Shown: positions 1-9,141, counted from the stretch's first letter. The stretch: DNA of 11,103 bases from Verrucomicrobiota bacterium (GCA_023443985.1 JAEZSJ010000258.1:1-11103), one strand, 5' to 3'. Program-made: numbers and translations. Notes: generated by a model not told the origin, from the sequence alone.

Positions 1-126
1 AAGTCACTCCATCGAGTCGCAGCTCGCGCTGCGACAAGTCACACTGGTGATGAAACCGCCGGATGCGTGAACCGCACGTCCGGTGGTGTGGGAGCTGGGG
101 GAGGCAACCTCCCCCGGCTACCCGAT
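1..126 (+). mobile_element. 3' end of a group II intron (class IIC-like), truncated by the window edge
   Basis: The last 72 bases form the two most conserved intron domains: domain V at 55-87 and domain VI at 90-123, followed by GAT, so the 3' splice site lies after base 126. Before them is a perfect 8-bp inverted repeat, GTCGCAGC (16-23) and GCTGCGAC (28-35) with a TCGC loop, which may be the tail of domain IV. The intron-encoded reverse transcriptase/maturase, if present, lies left of the window; no frame in 1-54 is recognisable as its C-terminus. The intron reads on the + strand, convergent with secA, whose stop codon is only 15 bases beyond the splice site. IIC introns are known to home downstream of intrinsic terminators, which fits a gap between convergent genes. 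The 5' exon is not visible. Confidence 0.85.
55..126 (+). ncRNA. Group II intron domains V and VI (catalytic hairpin and branch-point hairpin)
   Basis: Domain V: 55-63 (ACCGCCGGA) pairs with 79-87 (TCCGGTGGT), including a G58-T84 wobble. A two-base bulge (C77, G78) follows, then an upper stem 64-67 with 73-76 and a small GAA-containing loop. The catalytic triad at 57-59 is CGC, the version known from IIC introns, rather than AGC. Domain VI: 90-92 pairs with 121-123, A120 is unpaired, and 93-104 pairs with 108-119 around a CAA loop, with one T-G wobble. A120 is thus the bulged branch-point adenosine, 7 nt from the 3' end counting itself, as the family requires. The intron ends in AT, matching the family's AY rule. 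Confidence 0.87.
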
Positions 127-141
127 CACCCTCGGCGCGGT

Positions 142-3171
<3,030 letters not shown>

Positions 3172-3213
3172 GAGAAAGGGGGCAACGGTTGGAGTCGGTG
3201 CGCAGTTTGGCAA

Positions 3214-3227
3214 CGGGCAAATGCCCG
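3214..3227. repeat. Perfect dyad CGGGCA-AA-TGCCCG upstream of secA
   Basis: The 6-bp arms are separated by two bases, which is too tight for an RNA hairpin but suits a dimeric DNA-binding protein. It is centred about 50 bp before the secA start codon. No convincing -35/-10 pair accompanies it, and in GC-rich DNA such short dyads also arise by chance. Confidence 0.3.
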
Positions 3228-3283
3228 AGCGGACGCCCCCGCGCAGACGGCGGCGCGGGCCGGACGGCGCGGTGGAAACAATG

Positions 3284-3311
3284 CCGGCCGGACGCGGATG
3301 CATCCGGCCGG
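3284..3311 (-). terminator. Probable terminator of the DUF4097-type gene
   Basis: A perfect 9-bp stem, CCGGCCGGA with TCCGGCCGG, encloses a 10-base loop. On the minus strand it begins 27 bases after the stop codon of the secreted repeat protein and is followed by CATTGTTTCC, a weak T-rich tail. It would separate that gene from secA, which would then need its own promoter within 3172-3283. The poor T run makes read-through possible. Confidence 0.5.
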
Positions 3312-3338
3312 AGCGGGGAGTGGCAACGCGACGCCGAC

Positions 3339-4097
3339 CTAGCGTCTGCGGATCACGACGGCACCGTTGGTCGTCTTCAGGCGCACGCGGGCGGAGCCGT
3401 CGCCGATGGTGGTCTCGAGCTTCTCGCCGATCCACCGCTCGGAGCGCGGAGCGGGGCCGAAGTCGTTGGTGATCGATCCGTTCACGGTGCTGGCGGTGAG
3501 CTCGACGCCGGCCTCCGCGGGGAGATGCAGGACGATCCCTCCGTTCACCGTCTCGAGGACGATGTCCTGGCGCGGAACGACGGAGTCGAAGGAGGCCTCG
3601 ACGCCACCGTTGACGCTGGACAGTTGCGCCTCGTCGCGCAGGCCGCGCGCCTCGACGCGGCCGTTCATCGACTTCGCGGTGACGCGGCCGTGGGCGTTGG
3701 CGATCTCGATGGGGCCGTTCATCGTCTCGATGCGGCGGAGCGTGGCGGTGTGCGGGACGGTGAGCGTGTAGCGCACTTCGCCGGTGTTGGTGAACTTCTT
3801 GAGCCAGCTCCCGTCCTTGTCGCCGTAGACGCTCTTCACGCCGAAGCGCGTCTCCGTGGAGTCGATCTGAATCTCCAGCGCCGCAAGATCGGCCTCCGTG
3901 CGAGCGGATTTGACGGCGACGAGCCGGACCTCGGGCTGGTCCCAGGTTTCGACCCGGACGGGACCGTTGATGTTGTCCACGACGACTTCGCCCCGGGCCG
4001 TGAGCGGGCGGGTCTCCTCGAGGGTGGCGGTCACGTCGGCGCGGGCGAGGAGCGGGAGGAACGGAACGGCGAGCAGGCAGAGGCGGCGAAGGTGCAT
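3339..4097 (-). CDS. Secreted DUF4097-type beta-repeat protein
   Basis: The 252-residue product starts with a Sec signal peptide (MHLRRLCLLAVPFLPLLARA, cleavage probably after ARA at 18-20). The mature part has a ladder of short strands, each with an Asn-Gly turn: INGPV (43-47), MNGPI (126), MNGRV (144), VNGGV (162), VNGGI (184), VNGSI (205) and TNGAV (243). This matches the 'putative adhesin' DUF4097/DUF4098 fold, a beta-helix-like repeat; the biochemical function of that family is unsettled. There is no transmembrane segment or lipobox, so a periplasmic or exported protein is expected. It lies 78 bp after the ABC ATPase gene on the same strand, so may be co-transcribed as the last gene of the adaptor-ATPase unit, though a hairpin lies between. 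The leader CCCGTTCTCACC before the ATG has no SD. Confidence 0.8.
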   Translation of the reverse strand: MHLRRLCLLAVPFLPLLARADVTATLEETRPLTARGEVVVDNINGPVRVETWDQPEVRLVAVKSARTEADLAALEIQIDSTETRFGVKSVYGDKDGSWLKKFTNTGEVRYTLTVPHTATLRRIETMNGPIEIANAHGRVTAKSMNGRVEARGLRDEAQLSSVNGGVEASFDSVVPRQDIVLETVNGGIVLHLPAEAGVELTASTVNGSITNDFGPAPRSERWIGEKLETTIGDGSARVRLKTTNGAVVIRRR

Positions 4098-4150
4098 GGT
4101 GAGAACGGGAGCCTGATCCGGGGTGGAGGCGGGCGGCCGGGGGGCGCGCG

Positions 4151-4174
4151 GGGTCCCCGCGAGGGAGGGGACCC
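4151..4174 (-). terminator. Hairpin directly after the ABC ATPase stop (terminator or processing site)
   Basis: GGGTCCCC (4151-4158) and GGGGACCC (4167-4174) form a perfect 8-bp stem with an 8-base loop, starting one base past the TGA of the ATPase gene. No T run follows on the minus strand; the next bases are G/C only. It therefore looks more like an attenuating or RNA-stabilising hairpin than an efficient intrinsic terminator. Confidence 0.4.
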
Positions 4175-4175
4175 G

Positions 4176-4913
4176 TCAACCCTCGGTATGTTCCTCGACG
4201 ATGCGGCCGTCGAAGAGGTGGACCGTGCGGTCGGCGCTGCGGGCGAAACGGTTGTCATGGGTGACCATGACGATGGTCGAGCCGGCGCGGTGGAGATCGC
4301 GAAGCAGCTCCATCACGGCGTCGCCGTTCTTCGAGTCGAGGTTGCCGGTGGGCTCGTCGGCGAGCAGCACGGAGGGGCTGCCGGCCAGGGCGCGGGCGAC
4401 GGCGACGCGTTGCTGCTGGCCGCCGGAGAGCTGGGAGGGCAGATGCTTCGCGCGGTGGCCCATGCCGACGCGTTCGAGGGCGGCGGTGGCGCGCTGGCGT
4501 CGCTCGGAGGCGGGCATGCCGCGGTAGGTGAGGGGCAGCTCGACATTCTCGAAGACGGTGAGGTCGCCGATGAGGTTGAAGGACTGGAAGATGAAGCCGA
4601 TCTCGCGATTGCGGATACGGGCGCGCTCGGCGAGGGAGAGGTTTTCGACGGGGGTGCCGTTGAGGAGGTACTTGCCGTCGGAGGGGGAGTCGAGCAGGCC
4701 GAGGATGGAGAGCAGGGTCGACTTGCCGCAGCCCGAGGGCCCGGCGATGGAGACGAACTCGCCCTTGAAGATGTCGAGGTGGATGCCGGAGAGGGCGTGG
4801 GTCTCGACCTCGTCGGTGAGGAAGACCTTCTTGATCCCCTCGAGCTTGATGAGCGACTGGGCGGTGGCGGACGCGGCCGGGGCGACGGATTCGGGCATGG
4901 AGGCGGTGGACAT
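4176..4913 (-). CDS. ABC transporter ATP-binding protein, MacB/LolD type
   Basis: The 245-residue stand-alone ATPase has Walker A GPSGCGKST (58-66), Q-loop FIFQSFNLIGDLTVFENVELPL (from 107), signature LSGGQQQR (162-169), Walker B VLLADEPTGNLDS (182-194) and switch H219 in VMVTHD. The tail DEPTGNLDS and the NLIGDLTVFENVELPL stretch are typical of the LolD/MacB/FtsE class, which works with FtsX-fold permeases and, in MacAB, with an HlyD-type adaptor. The adaptor gene lies 64 bp upstream on the same strand, so the two probably form one transport system. No FtsX/MacB permease is in the window, so the partner must be encoded elsewhere. The ATG at 4913 gives MSTASMPES; a second ATG five codons in is possible. 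The whole 64-base leader is C/T-rich on the coding strand, without an SD. Confidence 0.9.
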   Translation of the reverse strand: MSTASMPESVAPAASATAQSLIKLEGIKKVFLTDEVETHALSGIHLDIFKGEFVSIAGPSGCGKSTLLSILGLLDSPSDGKYLLNGTPVENLSLAERARIRNREIGFIFQSFNLIGDLTVFENVELPLTYRGMPASERRQRATAALERVGMGHRAKHLPSQLSGGQQQRVAVARALAGSPSVLLADEPTGNLDSKNGDAVMELLRDLHRAGSTIVMVTHDNRFARSADRTVHLFDGRIVEEHTEG

Positions 4914-4977
4914 GGGAATAGGGAGGCGGTTGGCGGAACGAGGAAAGAGGAAAAGCCGGGGCGGGGAACGGGGACGG

Positions 4978-6231
4978 TCAGTTGAGGCGCACGCGGTCGG
5001 TGCCGTCCCAGGGCGACATGTCGGAGAGGATGATGCGGTCGCCGGGCTGGAGGCCGCCGACGATCTCGATTGTGTTGACGGAGCTGCGACCGAACTGCAC
5101 GGGCACGCGGGTGGCGATGCTGTCGTCGCCGTCGAGGCGGAAGACGCCCACCGTGCTGCGTTCCTGGCCGAAGGCCGGGCGGCTGACGAAGACGACGTTG
5201 TCGAGGCGTTCGAGCTCGACGGTGCCGTCCACGGAGAGGTCGGGCCGCGCGCCCTTCGGCAGCGCGCCCGTGAGGGCGACGTCGACGAGCACGGTGCCGT
5301 TTTGCACGGCGGGGTCGATGCGCGCGACGCGACCGGCGACGATCCCGTTGCGGGTGTCGACGCTGGCGCTCTGGCCGATGAGGATGTCCTTGGCCTGTGT
5401 CTCCGCGATGCGGATCTCGGCCTTGAGGTTGGCGGGGTCGGCGACGCGGGCGAGGTTGCTGCCGGGGGCGACCTGCTGGCCCACGTCAAGGGGAAGGACC
5501 TGCAGCACGCCGGCGACGCCGGCGCGCACGTGGAGGGCGTCCGCATCGCGGCGGGCGAGCTCGGCTTGGGCGCGCAGCTGGGCGACCTCGGCTTCCTTCG
5601 GGGCGATCTGCGCGGCGCGGGTGCGGCGGGCGAGCTCGAGGCGCTTCTGCTCGATCTCCCACCGGGCGGCGGCGGCCTCGGCGGTGACCTTGGCCTGCTT
5701 GAGCACGACGGAGGCCACGAGGCCGTCCTTGAAGAGCTCGTCGTTCACCTCGGCCTGGAGGCGCGCGCGTTCGTATTCGGACTTCACGTTCGCCGCGTTG
5801 GCCTCCATCTCGAGGAGGTTGCGGTCGACCTGCGCGACAAGGCTCTCGAGTTCGGCGTCGCCGGCCTTGAGCTGAAGCGTGGCGTTGAGGGCGGCCTGTT
5901 CGACATCGGGATTGGAGAGCTCGAGGATGATCGACTCGGGCTGCACCACGGCGCCCGGCCGCAGGACGATCTGTTCGACGCGGCCGCTTGTGCGGGCGGC
6001 GATCCAGCGGATGTCGACCGGCACGAGCGTGCCGAGGCCGCGGACTTGGCGGACCATCGGACCCTGCTTCACGGTGTCGATCCAGACCAGGCTGCGCTCG
6101 ACGGTGGGCGCGGCGGGCTTGAGGCGGGCGAGGAAGATGGAGATGACGGCAAGTACGACGACACCGGCGGCGGAAAGCAGGAGGAGGCGGCGGCGTTTCT
6201 CTTTGGCGTTGTTGGGGCGTGGGATGTCCAT
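4978..6231 (-). CDS. HlyD/MacA-type periplasmic adaptor (membrane fusion protein)
   Basis: The 417-residue product links an inner-membrane transporter to the outer membrane. It has a basic N-terminus (KEKRRR, 11-15) and one membrane anchor (about 16-35). Next come the first half of a biotinyl-lipoyl domain (about 75-108, TSGRVEQIVLRPGAVVQ), a long Glu/Ala/Arg-rich coiled-coil hairpin (about 110-232), the second lipoyl half (about 235-265, AGVAGVLQVLPLDVGQQVAPG), and beta-barrel and membrane-proximal domains ending in GGLQPGDRIILSD. The order and length match MacA/HlyD adaptors. The ATG at 6231 (MDIPRPNNAKEKRRR) is chosen because the 47 upstream in-frame residues do not resemble a family N-terminus and contain the promoter motif. 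It is first in a unit with the ABC ATPase and is probably sigma-54-dependent. The substrate is unknown. Confidence 0.9.
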   Translation of the reverse strand: MDIPRPNNAKEKRRRLLLLSAAGVVVLAVISIFLARLKPAAPTVERSLVWIDTVKQGPMVRQVRGLGTLVPVDIRWIAARTSGRVEQIVLRPGAVVQPESIILELSNPDVEQAALNATLQLKAGDAELESLVAQVDRNLLEMEANAANVKSEYERARLQAEVNDELFKDGLVASVVLKQAKVTAEAAAARWEIEQKRLELARRTRAAQIAPKEAEVAQLRAQAELARRDADALHVRAGVAGVLQVLPLDVGQQVAPGSNLARVADPANLKAEIRIAETQAKDILIGQSASVDTRNGIVAGRVARIDPAVQNGTVLVDVALTGALPKGARPDLSVDGTVELERLDNVVFVSRPAFGQERSTVGVFRLDGDDSIATRVPVQFGRSSVNTIEIVGGLQPGDRIILSDMSPWDGTDRVRLN

Positions 6232-6252
6232 GCGAGGTGTTGTCGGCAGTAT

Positions 6253-6268
6253 TGCAGGGCTTGTGCCA
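6253..6268 (-). promoter_or_regulatory. Candidate sigma-54 (-24/-12) promoter of the adaptor gene
   Basis: Read on the minus strand, TGGCACAAGCCCTGCA matches the sigma-54 consensus TGGCACGNNNNTTGCA at all defined positions except two. The invariant GG and GC are present with exactly ten bases between them. The predicted start near 6242 gives a leader of about 11 bases before the ATG at 6231. No better -35/-10 promoter was seen in this gap. Confidence 0.6.
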
Positions 6269-6363
6269 GCGAGACCGAGGTGATTTAAGCCGATGGAAAC
6301 CAGCCACTTGTAACTGTCGCCGGGATTGTGGGACCAGATGACGGAAGCGAGGTTGGGAAGGTG

Positions 6364-6383
6364 CCGTCCCACGAATGGGACGG
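6364..6383. promoter_or_regulatory. Perfect 20-bp inverted repeat, candidate activator (enhancer) site
   Basis: CCGTCCCA-CGAA-TGGGACGG has 8-bp arms around a 4-base spacer. It is centred about 131 bp upstream of the predicted sigma-54 start, the usual distance for an enhancer-binding protein. A further TGGGAC half-site lies at 6329-6334. As RNA on the minus strand it would be a TTCG-loop hairpin, but no T run follows in either direction, so a terminator is less likely. It also lies 100 bp before the divergent reductase gene and could serve both. Confidence 0.45.
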
Positions 6384-6470
6384 TGGCGACGCTTCAAACG
6401 GCCGTCGCAGGGCCGGCGGTGCCTCCACGGGTGGTTGCCTCACCCGACCGGACCGGGCCATCCTCGCACC

Positions 6471-6476
6471 GGAGAG
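6471..6476 (+). promoter_or_regulatory. Shine-Dalgarno sequence of the aldo/keto reductase gene
   Basis: GGAGAG lies seven bases before the ATG at 6484 and decides that start over the in-frame ATG at 6328, whose extra 52 codons would run through the inverted repeat and encode low-complexity, non-family residues. A 6-bp hairpin (CGGGTG 6428-6433 with CACCCG 6441-6446) lies just upstream. Confidence 0.7.
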
Positions 6477-6483
6477 CAACCCC

Positions 6484-7563
6484 ATGTGGCGGAAACCCTA
6501 CGGCAGAACCGGCAAGAACATCTCGGTCATCGGCTTTGGCGGCATGCGCTTTGCCGATCCGGCCGATCTCGACGCTTCCGCGGCGCTGGTGAGCCACGCG
6601 CACACGCAGGGGATCAACTATTTCGATACGGCGCCGTACTACTGCGAAGACCGCAGCGAGGAGATCATGGGGCGGGCGTTTCGGACGATGCCCCGCGGGA
6701 CGTTCCATGTGTCGACGAAGTGCTCGGAGGCCGACGGCGCCAAACTGCGGGCGAGCCTCGAGCGATCCCTCACGCGGCTCGGGGTGGAGGCGATCGACTT
6801 CTTCCACATCTGGTGTCTGCTCCGTCCGGAGGACCTGGACGAACGTCGGCGCGGCGGGGCGATCGCGGCGGCGCTGCAGGCGAAGCAGGAGGGGCTGATC
6901 CGGCATCTGGTGGTCTCGTCCCATCTCAACGGCCGGGAGAACGCCGCCGTGCTCGAGAGCGGGCTCTTCGAGGGAATCACGATCGGCTACAACGCGATCA
7001 ACTTCCCGTTCCGCGCCCAGACGCTCGCGGCGGCGGCGCAACACGGGCTCGGTGTGGCCACGATGAATCCGCTCGGAGGCGGGCTGATCCCGCGCAACGC
7101 CGCGCGCCTCGCCTTCCTCCGCGGCCCGCGGGACCGCGATGTCGTGGAGGCGGCCTTGCGCTTCAACATCTCGCAGCCGGCGATCACGTGCGCGCTCGTC
7201 GGCTTCTCCTGCGCGGCCGAGGTCGACGCGGCGGTCGCGGCGGTCGCGGATTTCGTGCCGTATCCACCGGACCATATCGAACGCGTGAAGGCGGGCATCG
7301 GGGCGGGCTTCGAGGGGTTCTGCACCGGGTGCGGCTACTGCGTGCCGTGCCCGGCCGGGGTCGAGATCCCGAAGCTGATGGACACGTTCAATCAGCGGAT
7401 CCTCGTGGGGACCGACGCGGCGATGCGCGACCGGCTGAAATGGCACTGGGCGATGCCGGCCGGCGCCGCCGCCGCCTGCACCGAGTGCGGGGCCTGCGAG
7501 GAGGCGTGCACGCAGCACCTGCCGATCCGCGAGCGGCTCCGGGCGATCGCGGCGCTCGCCTAG
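6484..7563 (+). CDS. Aldo/keto reductase fused to a C-terminal two-cluster ferredoxin domain
   Basis: The 359-residue predicted oxidoreductase resembles COG1453-type proteins. The N-terminal TIM-barrel part opens with YGRTGKNISVIGFGGMRF and has a plausible AKR tetrad: D48 (NYFDTAPYY), Y52 or Y53, K79 (VSTK) and H108 (DFFHIW). The C-terminus carries two iron-sulfur motifs: C280, C283, C286, C289 followed by Pro, and C332, C335, C338, C342. These should bind two [4Fe-4S] clusters that pass electrons to or from the barrel active site. No signal peptide or membrane segment is visible, so it is probably cytoplasmic. The physiological substrate cannot be read from sequence. It stands alone, divergent from the adaptor gene and convergent with pal, and ends 55 bp before the shared terminator. 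Confidence 0.9.
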   Translation: MWRKPYGRTGKNISVIGFGGMRFADPADLDASAALVSHAHTQGINYFDTAPYYCEDRSEEIMGRAFRTMPRGTFHVSTKCSEADGAKLRASLERSLTRLGVEAIDFFHIWCLLRPEDLDERRRGGAIAAALQAKQEGLIRHLVVSSHLNGRENAAVLESGLFEGITIGYNAINFPFRAQTLAAAAQHGLGVATMNPLGGGLIPRNAARLAFLRGPRDRDVVEAALRFNISQPAITCALVGFSCAAEVDAAVAAVADFVPYPPDHIERVKAGIGAGFEGFCTGCGYCVPCPAGVEIPKLMDTFNQRILVGTDAAMRDRLKWHWAMPAGAAAACTECGACEEACTQHLPIRERLRAIAALA

Positions 7564-7583
7564 TCGCCGCAGGAGCGGTGCCG

Positions 7584-7611
7584 CCACGCGGGCTGCGCGG
7601 GTGCCGCGTGG
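7584..7611 (+). repeat. Hairpin preceding the shared terminator
   Basis: CCACGCGG (7584-7591) and CCGCGTGG (7604-7611) form a perfect 8-bp stem with a 12-base loop, 20 bases after the reductase stop and seven bases before the main terminator stem. It has no T run of its own and may slow polymerase or protect the transcript's 3' end. Confidence 0.45.
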
Positions 7612-7618
7612 ACAAGCA

Positions 7619-7646
7619 AAAGCCCCGGTCGGGGGACCGGGGCTTT
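7619..7646. terminator. Strong bidirectional intrinsic terminator between the reductase gene and pal
   Basis: AAAGCCCCGGTC (7619-7630) pairs perfectly with GACCGGGGCTTT (7635-7646) around a GGGG loop, a 12-bp stem. T-rich tails occur on both strands: TTTGTGTT on the + strand and TTTTGCTTG on the minus strand. It lies between the two convergent genes and serves both. Confidence 0.9.
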
Positions 7647-7669
7647 GTGTTCAGAAAATGGAGCTGCGT

Positions 7670-8230
7670 TCAGTTTTTGATGATGACGAGCTCGACGCGG
7701 CGATCCTTGGACATCTCGTCGCCGGAGGCGTTCTCCTTGGCGTCGAGGTCGCCCTTCGAGAGGGGCTCGAGGCGGACGATGTCGACGCCGACCTTCGCGA
7801 GGTACTCCTTGACGGCGTTGGCGCGGCGGTCGCCGAGGCCCATGTTGTATTCGGCCGTGCCGCGCCAGTCGCAGTGGCCCTCGAGGAGGATCTGCTTGCC
7901 CTCGAGTCCGGCGATCTGCTTGGCGGCCTGCTCAAGCTTCGCGCGTTCGCTGGGGCGGATGGCGGAGCGGTCGTAGTCGAAATAGACGGTCGGCAGGACG
8001 CCGCGCTCGAGGTTCTCGGGCGCGAAGCGCGCGTCGCCCTGCGGCTTGTTCTCGAGTCCGGTGCCGTCGAGATTGTCACCGAAGTCCACGCCCGTGGCGT
8101 TGAGCCCGGCGGGCCCCATGCCTGCGGTGGTCGCGCTCGGATCGGGGCGCTTGGGTTTCTTCGGGCAGCCGGCGAGGAAGACGGCCGAGCCGATCAGGAT
8201 GAAACAGGCGAGTTTCGAGAACTTGTTCAT
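7670..8230 (-). CDS. pal: Pal-like OmpA-domain lipoprotein
   Basis: The 186-residue product has a lipoprotein signal peptide with lipobox LAGC (19-22, lipidated C22) followed by a basic, Pro-rich linker. The C-terminal OmpA-like domain (about 79-186) binds peptidoglycan. It has VYFDYDRSAIRP (82-93), EGHCDWRGTAEYNMGLGDRRANAV (117-140) and a terminal SKDRRVELVI. D121 and R136 fall where OmpA-type domains bind diaminopimelate. This closely follows Pal of the Tol-Pal system, which anchors the outer membrane during division. Pal usually has Ala and Glu where this protein has C120 and W122. No tol genes are in the window. The start at 8230 is fixed by the signal peptide; the leader CCCTTTTCTCC has no SD. 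The terminator at 7619-7646 ends the transcript. Confidence 0.9.
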   Translation of the reverse strand: MNKFSKLACFILIGSAVFLAGCPKKPKRPDPSATTAGMGPAGLNATGVDFGDNLDGTGLENKPQGDARFAPENLERGVLPTVYFDYDRSAIRPSERAKLEQAAKQIAGLEGKQILLEGHCDWRGTAEYNMGLGDRRANAVKEYLAKVGVDIVRLEPLSKGDLDAKENASGDEMSKDRRVELVIIKN

Positions 8231-8262
8231 GGAGAAAAGGGCCTATGCGTTCGAGGTGCGCG

Positions 8263-8291
8263 GTTATCCGTAAAGCGCTCTGCTGGCGCAA
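8263..8291 (-). promoter_or_regulatory. Possible sigma-70-type promoter of pal
   Basis: On the minus strand TTGCGC (8286-8291) and GATAAC (8263-8268) are separated by 17 bases, matching the -35 and -10 consensus at three and four of six positions. The predicted start is near 8256, about 26 bases before the pal ATG. The match is modest, but it is the best in this 123-bp gap. Confidence 0.35.
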
Positions 8292-8353
8292 GAAGAATGT
8301 CGGCGACCGGCGGCCGGCGCAAGCCGGAGACAGACGGGGGACGGAGGGCGGAA

Positions 8354-9019
8354 TCAGCGAGCGCCGCCGGGGGGCAACGAGCTGCGGTTGTCGACCAATC
8401 CGATCTCGATCGCATAGCGGGTGAGGCTGGCGACATCGTGCAGATCGAGCTTGCGCATCAGATTCGTGCGGTGGTTGTCGACCGTCTTCACGCTGATGCC
8501 GAGCTTGGAGGCGATCTCCTTGGTGCTGTAGCTTTCGGCGACGAGCTGGAGAATCTCGCGCTCGCGATCGGTGAGGAGATCGTGGCTCGAGGCGGCGGAA
8601 GGATTCGTGACGACGTTGAGCAACAGGGCCGCGACCGCCGGACCGAAGTAGGTGCCGCCGTTCGACACGGTCTGGATGCCCTTGCGGAACTCGCTCAGAC
8701 CGGCGGTCTTCTCGACGAAGCCGTGCGCGCCCGCCTCGAGCATCTCGCGCACGAGCACCGGGTTCTCGTAGCCGGAGAACACCAGATAGCGCGTGTTCTT
8801 GAGCTGTTTCGCCAGGCGGCGGAGCAGGTCCACGCCGTTGAGCCCGGGAAGCTTGGCGTCGAGAATGGCCAGATCGGGTTTGGTCTCGAGGCAAAGGTTG
8901 TAGGCCTGCTGGCCGTCGCCGCATTCGCCGACGATCTTGTAGGCCGGGTCGTTGCGGAGCATCTCCACGAGCATTTCGCGGATTGCGGTCTGATCCTCGA
9001 TGATGACAACGCGCTTCAT
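8354..9019 (-). CDS. NarL/FixJ-family response regulator (REC + LuxR-type HTH)
   Basis: The 221-residue two-component regulator has a receiver domain at about 2-118: acidic pair E8-D9, phospho-acceptor D54 in LAILDAKLPG, S82 in FSGY and K104 in VEKTAG. The LuxR/GerE-type DNA-binding domain (about 146-207) carries LLTDREREILQLVAESYSTKEIASKLGISVKTVDNH. Its target genes are unknown. The start chosen is the ATG at 9019 (MKRVVIIEDQ), where the receiver fold begins. An in-frame ATG at 9100 would add 27 residues; it has a GGAG upstream, but those codons have clearly lower third-position GC than the gene body. The hybrid kinase just upstream, beyond tRNA-Lys, is a possible partner but not linked in an operon. 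No clear terminator follows; a short CCGGC-GCAA-GCCGG hairpin lies at 8314-8327. Confidence 0.92.
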   Translation of the reverse strand: MKRVVIIEDQTAIREMLVEMLRNDPAYKIVGECGDGQQAYNLCLETKPDLAILDAKLPGLNGVDLLRRLAKQLKNTRYLVFSGYENPVLVREMLEAGAHGFVEKTAGLSEFRKGIQTVSNGGTYFGPAVAALLLNVVTNPSAASSHDLLTDREREILQLVAESYSTKEIASKLGISVKTVDNHRTNLMRKLDLHDVASLTRYAIEIGLVDNRSSLPPGGAR

Positions 9020-9141
9020 CTTGCTTTGGCTGGGTGCGGCTTGGCGATCGGCGAACAACTGGCGTTCGAGGACCGATGCGGGTTTTTCTTGGGGGATCAT
9101 CAGGTGAAGTCTCCGGAGTTGGCCAGATGATCTATCGGCAG

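Noticed and set aside
1..42. Direct repeat AAGTCAC at 1-7 and 36-42, considered as a target-site duplication or CRISPR-like repeat
   Set aside because: It is only 7 bp and lies inside the intron flanking a small hairpin. There are no further copies, and group II introns do not make target duplications.
3172..4179. N-terminal extension of SecA by 336 codons
   Set aside because: The extension is Arg/Pro-rich, overlaps the DUF4097 gene in another frame, and MISWLFKRFAG is a normal SecA N-terminus.
3189..4985. 598-codon + strand open frame opposite the DUF4097 and ABC ATPase genes
   Set aside because: It spans two well-supported minus-strand genes and their gaps, with biased composition and no recognisable motif.
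4914..5546. N-terminal extension of the ABC ATPase by 211 codons
   Set aside because: It overlaps the adaptor gene in another frame and is Ser/Ala/Pro-rich with no domain; the ATPase is full length from 4913.
4528..6288. 586-codon + strand open frame opposite the adaptor gene
   Set aside because: It is a shadow of the HlyD-type adaptor and ATPase genes; the translation has repetitive Gly/Ala/Glu/Asp content only.
7601..9130. 509-codon + strand open frame opposite pal and the response regulator
   Set aside because: It is a shadow frame crossing two real genes and a strong terminator, with no recognisable domain.
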